Below, piece after piece: positions 9,078 to 18,189 of a stretch of DNA of 64,000 nucleotides. The notes beneath the pieces were generated by a model. The model was not told the DNA's origin. It did not search any database and saw only the letters and a program-made list of their open reading frames with translations. The stretch is from Bythopirellula polymerisocia (GTDB lineage: Bacteria; Planctomycetota; Planctomycetia; Pirellulales; Lacipirellulaceae), in contig NZ_SJPS01000011.1 in assembly GCF_007860015.1 (NCBI RefSeq), positions 1-64,000 of the forward strand, in the 5' to 3' direction. A program made the position numbers and the translations under genes. The first letter of the stretch is position 1. The number at the start of each line of letters is the position of its first letter.

Positions 9078-10618
9078 AATGCTTCCTCCACTTCGTCGGC
9101 AAGTTCGACCGGATCGCCCGCTTCAAATTCATGTTCCGAGCCATCGTAGGACAGCACTGCGGAGGCGTTTTCCAAGCGAGTTTCCAGGTGGACTGGCCTA
9201 CCCCAGAGTCTCTGTAAGTTTTCCAAAGTATCCCGGGCGTAATCCAACTGAAGTTCCACGCCCGAAAACCGGTGCTCAAGATAGAGTTCTCCCCGATTGC
9301 GGTAATTGCCATCTACGACTGTGATCATTGGCCTGCCTCGGTTGGTCAGGCTGTTGAGAAGTTGTTGTTTCACCTTGGGAAATTCTCGGCTTTCAATTTC
9401 GTACACATCGCTACGTTCATTATACCCAAAACGGAAAAGTCGATGTTCACGGACGAAATCCAGCGTTAGGAATTCATCGATAAAAGTAAGATCGTTGTGG
9501 ATGCGACGGACCTCAAATATTTTTTCTCGGCCCAGCCCAGCGTCGGTATTCCAGTTCATCTGCGCGGCGTGATCGTCGCAGTTCTCGTAGTCTGCGCCAA
9601 ATGCTCCGCGGTTCCAGCGATCTTCAATATTGCGAAATAGTTCGATCCCAACCTTGTAGGGATTGAGTTGTGTGGGGGAACTGGCAAGTGTGCCGCTGTG
9701 GTGGTCGCAATAGTTGATAACGTCGGCAGCCGTAAGGCCTTGGCGAATCATGATCGTAGAATGCCAGTAGCTTGCCCAGCCCTCGTTCATGATCTTGGTC
9801 TGGGCTTGCGGGGCGAAGTAATAGGATTCGTCGCGAATGATCGAGAGCACATCCGCTTGCCAGCTATTGAGCGGGGCATTTTCCAAAATGAAAAGCATTA
9901 CGTCGCGTTCGGGTCGTTCAGGTATCTTGGTGATGGGTGGTTCTGCGTCATCGGAATCTTCGAGGGTCGAATTAAGGGTTCGCGGATTGATAAATCGATC
10001 CATGTAGTCTTTGGACTCGAAGCGGGCTGGCGATTTCTTATCCGTCTCTTTCACCAAGCCAGAGAAATCATAGCGGCTCTTCTCTTCTCGACGGCGAATA
10101 AATGGGGAGTGGATATCGATTAAGTCTTCAACACTGAGACAGGCGTCAACGAAATCTTCCACCTTTTCTACACCAAATTCGTCCATGTAACGGCGGATAC
10201 GGCTACCATGGTTGGCCATCTCGTCCATCATTTTGCGGCTGGTGTGGGCAAACCACTGGTTGTTCTTGAAGAAATCACAGTGGCCGTAAACGTGGGCCAT
10301 AACCAGTTTTTGATCAATCAACCCGTTGCAACGCATCAAATAGGCGTAACAGGGGTTGTTGTTGATCACCATCTCGTAGATCTTTTGCAGGCCGTAATTG
10401 TAGCCCTTACTAAGCTGCTCATATTCCATGCCAAAACGCCAGTGAGGATACCGCGTGGGGAACCCTCCGCGAGCGGCAATCGCATTCAGCTGATCGGCAT
10501 CGATCAACTCGAAAATTGTGGGATAAAAATCCAACCCATAGCCACGCGCATATCCTTCGACCTCCGTCTGAATCGCGGTGAGTTCAGGCGTCAAGTTGCT
10601 TGTTTCGGCTATGGCCAT
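9074..10618 (-). CDS. spoVR: SpoVR family protein (YcgB-like)
   Basis: SpoVR was named for a role in spore cortex formation in Bacillus; in non-sporulating bacteria homologues accompany PrkA and YeaH in stress or starvation operons, and the biochemical role is unknown. The 514-residue length is typical. The family core is visible: YEQLSKGYNYGLQKIYEMVINNNPCYAYL, then MAHVYGHCDFFKNN, then NEGWASYWHSTIM, then DHAAQMNWN. His/Asp-rich segments resemble a metal site but none has been proven. A GAGGGG 7 nt before the ATG supports the start. Fourth gene of the operon; its stop overlaps the next start. Confidence 0.92.
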   Translation of the reverse strand: MAIAETSNLTPELTAIQTEVEGYARGYGLDFYPTIFELIDADQLNAIAARGGFPTRYPHWRFGMEYEQLSKGYNYGLQKIYEMVINNNPCYAYLMRCNGLIDQKLVMAHVYGHCDFFKNNQWFAHTSRKMMDEMANHGSRIRRYMDEFGVEKVEDFVDACLSVEDLIDIHSPFIRRREEKSRYDFSGLVKETDKKSPARFESKDYMDRFINPRTLNSTLEDSDDAEPPITKIPERPERDVMLFILENAPLNSWQADVLSIIRDESYYFAPQAQTKIMNEGWASYWHSTIMIRQGLTAADVINYCDHHSGTLASSPTQLNPYKVGIELFRNIEDRWNRGAFGADYENCDDHAAQMNWNTDAGLGREKIFEVRRIHNDLTFIDEFLTLDFVREHRLFRFGYNERSDVYEIESREFPKVKQQLLNSLTNRGRPMITVVDGNYRNRGELYLEHRFSGVELQLDYARDTLENLQRLWGRPVHLETRLENASAVLSYDGSEHEFEAGDPVELADEVEEAF

Positions 10619-10641
10619 GGAAATTCCCCTCAGATCACATT

Positions 10642-10836
10642 TTAAGCCGCTCGATGAACATCAAACCGCGTTGGTTCCAAGGCATGGATCAAGTCATAAA
10701 ATCTTGGCAGGTCCTTGGCCAATTGGAGGCGAGCATTGGCGATCGCCTCGGCATCGTTGGTGCCACTGACTACCACTTCAATGTGGCCAACTTTGACTCG
10801 GTAGCGTTGCAACATTGCTTCATTGGTACGGATCAT
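10642..10836 (-). CDS. Small uncharacterised protein between the DUF444 gene and spoVR
   Basis: This 64-residue protein starts 9 bp after the DUF444 stop and ends 23 bp before spoVR, all on one strand, with AGAGG 6 nt before its ATG. The reading frame therefore looks like a genuine operon member. The sequence suggests a small beta-beta-alpha unit: a strand pair (YRVKVGHIEVVVSG) followed by a helix (DAEAIANARLQLAKDL) and a short tail. No membrane segment and no cysteines. I do not recognise the family. It could be a binding partner of SpoVR or of the DUF444 protein (inference from position). Confidence 0.8.
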   Translation of the reverse strand: MIRTNEAMLQRYRVKVGHIEVVVSGTNDAEAIANARLQLAKDLPRFYDLIHALEPTRFDVHRAA

Positions 10837-10845
10837 GTTTTACCT

Positions 10846-11955
10846 CTACTTGCCTTTGCCTAAGAAAGTCTTGATGGAGTTGTAAATAGCGTCCTTGTCA
10901 GGAATCTCCGAAAGAATCAGCGATTCATGGTTGTTGAATTCTTTTCTCAAACTGTCAATGAAATCGCCGCTGCCATATGGGCTTTCAACCTGCCCATAGC
11001 AAAACGCGTTCACGACCGGCAGCAGTTTCTGGTTGAGCAGTTCAAATGCAACTCGATTGTCGTCTCCCCAGTTGTCGCCGTCCGAAAATTGGAAGCAATA
11101 GATATTCCAATCCTCGCTGGGAAAAGTGCTCGCTATCAGATCAGCACACACTTTGTACGCAGAGCTAATTCTCGTGCCGCCGCTTTCCCGCGTGTGGTAG
11201 AAAGTGTGTTCGTCAACTTCTTTAGCAATGGCATCGTGGATAATGTAACGAGTCTCGATCCCACGGTATTGATTTGTGAGCCAAGTATCGATCCAGAAGG
11301 CCTCGTTTCGAACGATGTGTTTTTGCTCGTCAGTCATGGATCCCGAGACGTCCATCATGTAGATTGCTACTGCATTCACTTCAGGCAGCGGCACATCGTT
11401 CCAGGATCTGTATTGCTTGTCTCCTTTCACAGGTACAATACAGGGATCGTCCGGAACGTAGTTTCCAGTAGTAATTTGTCGCTTGAGGGCTCGCAGATAG
11501 GTCTTCTTGAAATGCTTGAGTGACTCAGGGCCGGTTTGGCGGATGCTGTTATACTTGGCCTTCTCGCTCTCGATATTGGCCGTTCCTTTGGGCTGAATGC
11601 GGGGTAGTTCTAGTTCCTCACCAAGCATCTCGGCCAATTCCTTGAGCGAGACCTCCACTTCGACCAAATGGCCAGAACCGGGGTCGCTACCCGCACCACC
11701 GGCACCCTCAGGTCCTTCGCCGGGCTGACTGAGCGGGTCGCCGACTTCCCCTTTGCCTTGCCCCACTCCTCCAGAACCGTTCTTCCCGTACTTGAAATGA
11801 GGCACATCGAGTTGGGGGACCGGGATGCTGACGGCATCACGACCGCGTCGGCCTATCATTTCGCCGTGTGTTATGTATTTTCTCAGGTTCTGGCGAATGC
11901 GACCACGGACGATCTGCTTGAAGCGACGTTGGTCACGTTGGATGTCCATTACCAT
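10846..11955 (-). CDS. DUF444 (YeaH/YhbH) family protein with von Willebrand A-like domain
   Basis: Homologue of E. coli YeaH, known as the partner of the kinase YeaG/PrkA in nitrogen starvation and stress. The 369-residue protein has a basic N-terminus with a RDQRRFKQIVRGRIR segment, a Gly/Ser-rich linker at about residues 58-97, and a C-terminal vWA-like domain starting with MDVSGSM (residues 201-207), a metal-ion-dependent adhesion site of DxSxS form. Further on, TRESGGTRISSAY and FQFSDGDNWGDD fit the same fold. It lies between prkA (44 bp upstream) and the 64-residue gene. Molecular role not established. Confidence 0.9.
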   Translation of the reverse strand: MVMDIQRDQRRFKQIVRGRIRQNLRKYITHGEMIGRRGRDAVSIPVPQLDVPHFKYGKNGSGGVGQGKGEVGDPLSQPGEGPEGAGGAGSDPGSGHLVEVEVSLKELAEMLGEELELPRIQPKGTANIESEKAKYNSIRQTGPESLKHFKKTYLRALKRQITTGNYVPDDPCIVPVKGDKQYRSWNDVPLPEVNAVAIYMMDVSGSMTDEQKHIVRNEAFWIDTWLTNQYRGIETRYIIHDAIAKEVDEHTFYHTRESGGTRISSAYKVCADLIASTFPSEDWNIYCFQFSDGDNWGDDNRVAFELLNQKLLPVVNAFCYGQVESPYGSGDFIDSLRKEFNNHESLILSEIPDKDAIYNSIKTFLGKGK

Positions 11956-11999
11956 GAAGTATCTCGATCTAGTATTCGATGCTGTCGGGCGAGGAATGT

Positions 12000-14051
12000 T
12001 TAACTCTTCTCTTTGGTATCCCCGCGGGCGAAGATGCTTGCTACATAGTTCAAGACATCGGTTGCACTCTCGTCATCGTAGCCGTAATTGCGAATGAGCC
12101 GGTCCTTCACTACGTCGATCTTCTTTTGGGTGTCGGCGTCGATCACGTTCGAAACCAAGCTTGTAAGCTTGATCGAGTCTTTTTGATCTTCAAACAGTTT
12201 GAGCTCCAGGGCTTTGTTGAGCCGTTCGTTCGTCTTGTAATCAAACTTCTTGCCGTCGATTGACAACGCACCGATGTAATTCATAATCTCGCGACGGAAA
12301 TCGTCCTTGCGGCTGTCGGGAATATCGATCTTCTCTTCGATTGATCGCATGAGCCGCTCGTCAGGTTCCTCGTACTGCCCCGTAAAGGGATTCTTGACCT
12401 TTTCCCTTTGGGTGTAGGCCTTGATGTTGTCGATGTAGTTGCCGCAAAGCCTCATGAGAGCGTCCTCATCGGCGGCAATCGCCCGCTGAACTTCCAGCTT
12501 GACTATGTTTTCGTACTCCTCCTTCACGACTCCCAGAAGGTCGCGGTACTCCTGCTTGAGTTCTTCGTCATTGATCAGACTGTGGTGCTTGAGGCCGTTT
12601 TCCAATTCATTAAGCACCATGAACGGATTGATAGAACTAGCATCCGGGTGAGCCACTAAGGCGTTGGAAATCTTGTCTTGCACATAGCGTGGTGAGATTC
12701 CGACTAGCCCCTCGTTGTGAGCCTGATCGCGTAGCTCGGCAATGTTTTCCTCAGTGAAACCAGGTAAAGTCTTGCCGTTGTAGAGTTTCAATTTCTGGAG
12801 CCGAGAAAGTCCGGCATGCTTGGGCTCTTCAAGGCGAGTTAGGATGGCCCACATAGCTGCCATCTCGATTGTATGGGGAGCAATATGCTTGCCCTGCACG
12901 GTATTCTGGTTGTAATCCTTTTCGTATATTTGCTTCTCGTGCTCGAGCGTGGTGACGTAAGGAATGTCGATCTTGACCGTTCGATCCCTCAAGGCCTCCA
13001 TGAATTCATTATTTTTTAGCCGACGATACTCAGGCTCATTGGTATGACCAATAATCACTTCGTCGATATCTGTCTGGGCAAATTTCTTGGGCTTGATGCG
13101 GTGCTCCTGGCTCGCCCCTAGCAGGTCGTAGAGAAACGCCACGTCCAGCTTGAGAACTTCAACAAACTCAACGATGCCCCGGTTAGCAACGTTAAACTCT
13201 CCATCGAAATTGAACGCGCGCGGATCACTATCACTGCCATAGACAGCGATTTTTCGATAGTTGATGTCGCCGGTGAGTTCAGTGGCGTCTTGGTTCTTTT
13301 CGTCTTTTGGCTGGAAGGTGCCAATGCCCACGCGGTCCTTTTCGCTCAAGATCACCCGCTTCACGCGAACGTCTTGTACCACGCGGGTCCAATCGCCGTC
13401 GTATTTCTTCAATCGATGCTGATACATGAAACGGCAGAAAGGATCCAACTCGCCGCGGATGCGGACTTTGAAGCCTCCTTCATCATTTGCTGCATTGAGG
13501 CTCGCTGCGACGTCGTCACGGAAGCGGTCCGGGATCAGATGTAATGGTTCCTCGTTCATTGGGCACCAGTGAACTTCGTTGGGATCTTCCTCATCGACCC
13601 AACCGAGAGTATAGAGGGCACCCTCATCCGTTTCCGAATAGCGCTGAAGCCCTTGCTTAAGCAACCGGACAATCGTGCTCTTACTGCTTCCTACGGGCCC
13701 GTGAAGCAATAGAACTCGTTTCTCGATGCCATATTCGTAGGCCGCACTCTTGAGGGCGTTCACCAGGTTGTGCAAAGGTTCACGCAGTCCGTAGACAGCG
13801 TCGTGACCGTTATTGAGGGGGTCGTCGAAGAAGCGATACTGATGCTCCTTTTCTCGCCCCTTGGAGACAACATCCACGCCATAGGAAAGAATCATATCGT
13901 AGATCCGCTGGTAAGCGGTCCGAGTTACCTTCGGATCATCTCGAACAATTTCGAGATACTCCTCGAACGTGCCGACCCAATTCTTACGGCGGAACTGATC
14001 GCGATCTTGGCGCTGCGAAATAATCGAAACGATTTCACTTCCACTGACCAT
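12000..14051 (-). CDS. prkA: PrkA serine protein kinase (AAA+ family)
   Basis: A 683-residue homologue of Bacillus PrkA and E. coli YeaG. These proteins combine an N-terminal AAA+ module with a C-terminal PrkA domain; a protein kinase activity is described, and an ATP-dependent protease role has also been reported for the Bacillus protein. The Walker A loop GPVGSSKS is at residues 118-125. The segment DEVIIGHTNEPEYRRLKNN follows in the sensor region. A perfect AAGGAG lies 8 nt before the ATG. It leads the operon prkA, DUF444, small gene, spoVR, 162-residue gene. An 18-bp palindrome about 110 bp upstream is a candidate operator. Confidence 0.95.
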   Translation of the reverse strand: MVSGSEIVSIISQRQDRDQFRRKNWVGTFEEYLEIVRDDPKVTRTAYQRIYDMILSYGVDVVSKGREKEHQYRFFDDPLNNGHDAVYGLREPLHNLVNALKSAAYEYGIEKRVLLLHGPVGSSKSTIVRLLKQGLQRYSETDEGALYTLGWVDEEDPNEVHWCPMNEEPLHLIPDRFRDDVAASLNAANDEGGFKVRIRGELDPFCRFMYQHRLKKYDGDWTRVVQDVRVKRVILSEKDRVGIGTFQPKDEKNQDATELTGDINYRKIAVYGSDSDPRAFNFDGEFNVANRGIVEFVEVLKLDVAFLYDLLGASQEHRIKPKKFAQTDIDEVIIGHTNEPEYRRLKNNEFMEALRDRTVKIDIPYVTTLEHEKQIYEKDYNQNTVQGKHIAPHTIEMAAMWAILTRLEEPKHAGLSRLQKLKLYNGKTLPGFTEENIAELRDQAHNEGLVGISPRYVQDKISNALVAHPDASSINPFMVLNELENGLKHHSLINDEELKQEYRDLLGVVKEEYENIVKLEVQRAIAADEDALMRLCGNYIDNIKAYTQREKVKNPFTGQYEEPDERLMRSIEEKIDIPDSRKDDFRREIMNYIGALSIDGKKFDYKTNERLNKALELKLFEDQKDSIKLTSLVSNVIDADTQKKIDVVKDRLIRNYGYDDESATDVLNYVASIFARGDTKEKS

Positions 14052-15131
14052 CGTGGTTCTCCTTGGCGGGACGATTGATGCGTTACAGTTTGTCAGGATC
14101 GTCTCGCGTTTCCTCTCTGAGGGGTGGGGGATGAATTAAACGAGAATAAAAAGGTTACTTACGGAGACAATTGTCTCCGCCCTTTCGGGACACAATCAGG
14201 ACACACTTCGTTCAACTTGTCAGCGCTATCCTTGCGCACACACTTAGGTTTGCACGGGTCGGCTCTGTCCGCCTCTCATGGAACGCACGCTGCACTACAC
14301 ATCTTGTGACTTACTGGGGAGCACTATCCGTGCTAACCTGCGTGCGATGGGGAGTTGGCCAAGCACCTTAAAGGGTGGGGCCAAAGAAAGCGAACCTGAC
14401 AAGCTAGATTACGAGGCCTTGCGGGGTCCTCAACTCGCCAGCGAGTGGGCACACCTAAATGAAGGTTGGCAAAGAGCAGTGAGAAACTTCTCTAATTCCG
14501 AAGGCGAAATAAATTCCTGAATGTTTGAATTTCGCTATCGCCTCCCAACACTCTCCGCAGCAAGATCGACTCTGCTGAAGTGAGCATCTCTACTATCAGT
14601 ATCGACTGCGAAACTGTTGCTGGCAACATCGACTTTGCCGCCTTCTCCCGCCATTCATACCAATCCTCGGCAATCTGCTCAACGCGTAAACCGTTTCTAT
14701 CAAACACTTTACAGTAGATTCTACCAGGCGGATTTTTCTCCCTCGTGCATGCCTAAAGCCTTGCAGAAGAACCCCCACTTATAGTGGTTAGACAGTTTGC
14801 AATCGCACTACAAATGGGACATTAGCGATTCGATAAATGCCATTTGATGGCCAAAAGCATTTGTATTTCAGCAGTCCTGGCATGGATGCCAGCACAAGAA
14901 CGCGACTATTTGGAAATTTTTGACGATAGCAACGATTTTTCTGAAAGGGAAAGCTTAGACGTGTCGATAACCCCAGTACACGTTTTGTTCTCGGGGGGGC
15001 TACCGAGACGCAAACTGTGCCGGCAAGACTGAAGTGCAATCCGTTTCTCAGTCGAAAACCGCATCAGTTGCGTCGATCTCCATGGCAAAAGCGTCGTCAC
15101 ACAGTGGGCGAAGCTTGCCGAAGGGTGATCG
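14052..15131. other. Long intergenic region between prkA and the Cys-rich barrel gene
   Basis: This 1.08-kb stretch separates two divergently read units. It contains the palindrome described separately and the prkA leader. One weak candidate gene is a minus-strand frame at 14492-14707 opening with GTG (71 codons, a helical segment with DWYEWREKAAKSM), which can be read back 17 further codons without a start codon, so it may be a decayed gene. Other frames here are short, basic and Cys/Arg-rich, as expected of chance. I see no RNA gene. Confidence 0.4.
14162..14179. promoter_or_regulatory. 18-bp perfect palindrome upstream of the prkA operon
   Basis: CGGAGACAATTGTCTCCG is self-complementary over all 18 bases, with no spacer. 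It lies about 110 bp upstream of the prkA start, in a long stretch without genes. Such a dyad is a typical footprint of a dimeric regulator. It could equally act on whatever promoter lies to the right. There is no U-tract, so it is unlikely to be a terminator. Assignment as an operator is inference. Confidence 0.45.
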
Positions 15132-16526
15132 ATGAATAATTCCCGTTCAAGCCTGATCAAATTTCTCTGCCCAGCCCTCTGCAGCAGTTTGCTTGTGCTC
15201 TCAGCACACGCCGTTGCCCAGGAAAATGCCCTGCGATTTCAGCGGCCACGGCAGGCTAATCAGGCCGCAGAACCTCAACAGAAGTTTCGCGCGCCTTCGC
15301 AAGTGAACCAGCAGCGCTCGGTTCCCGAGCAGACTGCCGTTCCTTCACCAGCAAAGTATCAAGCAGCGCCTAAACGCGTTGCCAAGAAGTCCCCAATCAA
15401 GAAACCAACTGCCTCAAAAGGAAAGATCGTTCAGGCCGCGGCTGCCGTTCAGCAGCCCGAGCGAGCCATCCAGCCAATCCCCGAGGAAGCCATTGAAGGT
15501 GAGGAAATTCACTTTGGCTCGCCCTCCGAAGGTTGGGAAGTCCCCTACCAGATGGACGGCTGTGAGAGCTGCCAAGGGGGCTGTCCCTGTGGGGAAGGCG
15601 CCTGTATGTGCGACCCTGGCTGTGGTATTTGTGATCCGGGCTGCGGCGTATGCGATCCCGGCTGTGGCTGCCCAGAACCGAGCTGTGGAAGTTGCGTTGG
15701 AATTCCAGGACCCGAATTCTGGTGTTTTCAAGTCTGCCTGCCGCGTATCAAGGATTTCACTTTCTGGGGTGGTGTACAAGGTTTCCGTGGTCCGCGGGAC
15801 TTTGTAGCTGGTGCCCCCCCTACAGCCCGTAGCGATTCCAATTTTGGTTTCCATGAGGGACTAAACATCAGCGGTCGTGCACCGATAGTTGGTCGCTTAT
15901 TTCCTCAACTTAGTTATCAGTTAGGCTTCCAGGCATTTCAAAGTCGACTCTCCGGAACTGTAGACAATGGTGACGATCGCGGTCAGCAGTTTATCACTGC
16001 TGGGTTGTATCGACGAGTCTGTAGCGGTGTACAGTTCGGGTTGGTCTATGATTACATGAATGACAACCTAGACGAGGACATAAGCCTCAACCAGATTCGT
16101 TACGAAGTGAGTCTAAAGAGTCCTCGTGGCCGAGAAATCGGCTTTTGGGGAGCCAGCTCTACCAATGATGCCATCTCTGACGGAGTGAATTGGTCGACTG
16201 TAGATCAGTACGCGGCGTTCTTTCGCTGGAATCTCCGTGATGGCTATCAGGCGCGGTTCTGGGGAGGAGCCACGGGTGACAGCGAAGGAATCCTGGGTGC
16301 CGATTTCTATGCACCTTTGAATGATCGCTGGTCGGTGCAATCCGGGTTCAATTACCTGATTCCCGATAAGCTGGGGAGCCCTGAAGAAGTCATGCAGGAG
16401 TCCTGGAATATTGGAATCAATCTGGTTTGGCACATTGGCTGTTCGGCCCGCAAAGGTGCTAACAGTCCCTTCCGTCCGCTGTTCGGTGTAGCCGACAACG
16501 GTTGGATGTTCGTTGATCAGAAGTAG
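15132..16526 (+). CDS. Planctomycete Cys-rich outer-membrane beta-barrel-like protein
   Basis: The 464-residue protein has a signal peptide (CSSLLVLSAHAVAQ), a Gln/Pro/Lys-rich disordered stretch to about residue 140, then a Cys-rich segment at 144-188 with 14 cysteines in 45 residues, including three consecutive DPGCG units. The remainder (about 200-464) is rich in alternating aromatic strands (FTFWGGVQGFRGPRDF, GFHEGLNISGRAP, QARFWGGATGDSEG), suggesting a beta-barrel. I remember related planctomycete proteins as DUF6666, unverified. AAGGG lies 6 nt before the ATG. The Cys segment may be disulphide-bonded or metal-binding on the cell surface (inference). Confidence 0.85.
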   Translation: MNNSRSSLIKFLCPALCSSLLVLSAHAVAQENALRFQRPRQANQAAEPQQKFRAPSQVNQQRSVPEQTAVPSPAKYQAAPKRVAKKSPIKKPTASKGKIVQAAAAVQQPERAIQPIPEEAIEGEEIHFGSPSEGWEVPYQMDGCESCQGGCPCGEGACMCDPGCGICDPGCGVCDPGCGCPEPSCGSCVGIPGPEFWCFQVCLPRIKDFTFWGGVQGFRGPRDFVAGAPPTARSDSNFGFHEGLNISGRAPIVGRLFPQLSYQLGFQAFQSRLSGTVDNGDDRGQQFITAGLYRRVCSGVQFGLVYDYMNDNLDEDISLNQIRYEVSLKSPRGREIGFWGASSTNDAISDGVNWSTVDQYAAFFRWNLRDGYQARFWGGATGDSEGILGADFYAPLNDRWSVQSGFNYLIPDKLGSPEEVMQESWNIGINLVWHIGCSARKGANSPFRPLFGVADNGWMFVDQK

Positions 16527-16642
16527 TTCCACATAGGCACGAAACCCGATCTGTGTCAGCTGAGAAGAGTCTCCTTACCAGTTTGCCCGAAAAATCGTCA
16601 AATTCGCGTAATTTTCGCGCTGCAAGGAAACCACAAACCGAT

Positions 16643-16648
16643 TATACT
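16643..16648 (+). promoter_or_regulatory. Possible -10 element for the 84-codon gene
   Basis: TATACT lies 80 bp upstream of the ATG of the small downstream gene. The hexamer 17 nt further upstream (CTGCAA) is only a weak match to TTGACA. Position suits a leader of roughly 75 nt. Confidence 0.3.
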
Positions 16649-16728
16649 CAGTAGCTTGCCGTGGTCTTACCCGACGAACAGGTAGGGGCCAACTAACACA
16701 GATTCAACATTGGTTTAGGAGTGATGCA

Positions 16729-16983
16729 ATGCATACGATCGAAACGAATTGGGAGGACGAAGAGAATAATCGCCACGTCTCTTTTGCGGTACAGTTTACC
16801 CGCAAAGAGAACGCCGTCGAAATTCAGTCGATCACTCCTAAGCAAGTCACCTTTCTCTGCCCTCAGTCCAACGCCCCGCTGCGGAGCATCGGTGTGTGGA
16901 CCGAAAAGGGTCGCCAGTTGCTGGCTCAGCAATTCCAGGCCAGCGGACACTTTGCCGATGTCGAAGCAACATTAGCAGTCTAG
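16729..16983 (+). CDS. Small conserved-looking protein of unknown function
   Basis: An 84-residue soluble protein with a strong AGGAG upstream and a well-formed terminator just after it, so it is a complete transcription unit. The sequence is beta-rich in the middle (RHVSFAVQFTRKENAVEIQSITPKQVTFLCP) and ends in a helix (KGRQLLAQQFQASG). A single cysteine lies in a FLCPQSNAPLR segment. I do not recognise the family; it resembles small planctomycete proteins of unknown role. No signal peptide or membrane segment. Confidence 0.8.
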   Translation: MHTIETNWEDEENNRHVSFAVQFTRKENAVEIQSITPKQVTFLCPQSNAPLRSIGVWTEKGRQLLAQQFQASGHFADVEATLAV

Positions 16984-17010
16984 TCGATTGGCAAGCGAGT
17001 AAAGTTCAAA

Positions 17011-17036
17011 CAGGGTTCCAATTGGGACCCTGTTTT
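17011..17036 (+). terminator. Rho-independent terminator
   Basis: Nine-base-pair stem (CAGGGTTCC / GGGACCCTG, one G-U pair) with an AATT loop, followed by TTTT. It lies 28 bp after the stop of the 84-codon gene. Confidence 0.8.
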
Positions 17037-17097
17037 ATTGCGCCACAGCGTCTCTGCGCAAAGGATTCTTGTTTATGTAAGGTCGTGGTGATAGATC

Positions 17098-18189
17098 TTA
17101 TCGTCTTTCGAGGTTCAGCTTGCGAAGTTCCGGCAATTCGGCTCGGCTCGTGGGGCCCCACTGTGCGAGCTTGACGGGCAATTCTAAAGTTTGCAACTCC
17201 TGATTTTCACCCTGACGAACAATGGTGAGTTGAACCGTCTCGCCAGGTTGATATTGGGCTATCAAGCTCGTCAGGGCAGCGAAGTCCGCAACTTCCTTAC
17301 CCTCAAGGTGAGAAATTATGTCACCCGTATGAATGCCCGCCTTGGCGGCAGCGCTGTCTGGCACGACATCAACCACATGAGCAGTTTCACCTTCGCTGCC
17401 TCGAATCCCCAGAAAGGCTGCGCTCTGACGGACGTCAAAATTCTTCTCGTTTATATTAGGAAGTTTTTGGCGTATCTCTTCGATTGCTGGTTTGGAAAAA
17501 CTTGTTCCGTACAGTTCCACACGCATCAGTTGAGGGAGGTTTTGGAGGCAATCCAGGGCTTCGTCTGTAAGCGGAGATGAGTAAAAACTAATGGCCCAGG
17601 CATGAGGAATGTCCTGCAAGAGTTTCAGTGATTCAACTCCTCCTCGCCATTCCGACCCGATGATGATCTGGTAATGGTCCGCAGGGACGAGGTTGATCAA
17701 TCCACTCAATTGGGAATTCACCTGATAACTTCCTCCCAGGGAAACGATCTCTTCCAAGGCTGCCAGTTCGCGTACTTCGGCCAGTACTTCAGTCGCCCTG
17801 GCTGATTCTATGGGACGATTCTTCATAGCAGCGAGTTGTTCCAGGGCCGTGACGGCCAGCTGACGGTCCTCTCTTTCGGACCAGGTCAACAAAATATTGA
17901 TTGCGCGAGTGGAGGTTTCCAATGATGCCGAGCGGGCTGCACCAGCGACCTCGGACAGCGCCGGAAAACCGACTCCAGTCAATTCTGACTGGGCTCGTTC
18001 TCGCTCCTCGAACTGTTCACTATCGAGTTGGTCGATCCATCGAGATATAGATTCTGGATCTAGAGAGGTGCCGGCCTCTGCGACTTCTTGACGCCGAGAA
18101 GAAGTCGTTTCGGCAAGGATCGAAGGCAGGAAAAATCCGACCATGGCCGCAACTAGCAAAAATCGAAGGATGGTAACCTTAAGTAGCAT
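17098..18189 (-). CDS. Secreted PDZ-domain protein
   Basis: I start at the ATG at 18189, which is directly followed by a signal peptide (TILRFLLVAAMVGFFLPSILA); the frame stays open 87 codons further, but that part is basic, lacks family features and runs into the divergent gene. The 363-residue product has a helical segment (ISRWIDQLDSEQFEERERAQSEL) like those of planctomycete HEAT-type proteins, a central LRR-like part (LTDEALDCLQNLPQLMRVELYG) and a PDZ domain near the C-terminus (AAFLGIRG, VVPDSAAAKAGIHTGDIISHLEG). No protease triad, so it is a scaffold or regulatory PDZ protein rather than an HtrA. Role unknown. Confidence 0.78.
   Translation of the reverse strand: MLLKVTILRFLLVAAMVGFFLPSILAETTSSRRQEVAEAGTSLDPESISRWIDQLDSEQFEERERAQSELTGVGFPALSEVAGAARSASLETSTRAINILLTWSEREDRQLAVTALEQLAAMKNRPIESARATEVLAEVRELAALEEIVSLGGSYQVNSQLSGLINLVPADHYQIIIGSEWRGGVESLKLLQDIPHAWAISFYSSPLTDEALDCLQNLPQLMRVELYGTSFSKPAIEEIRQKLPNINEKNFDVRQSAAFLGIRGSEGETAHVVDVVPDSAAAKAGIHTGDIISHLEGKEVADFAALTSLIAQYQPGETVQLTIVRQGENQELQTLELPVKLAQWGPTSRAELPELRKLNLERR

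Noticed and set aside
9668..10645. Plus-strand frames of about 150 codons inside spoVR
   Set aside because: Antisense to spoVR, whose core motifs are intact.
10927..11523. Plus-strand 198-codon frame inside the DUF444 gene
   Set aside because: Antisense to a conserved gene with a clear vWA motif; no ribosome site or protein-like pattern.
14492..14707. 71-codon minus-strand frame in the intergenic region left of 15 kb
   Set aside because: It opens with GTG and has no ribosome site; the upstream extension lacks a start codon. Only mentioned as a possible decayed gene.
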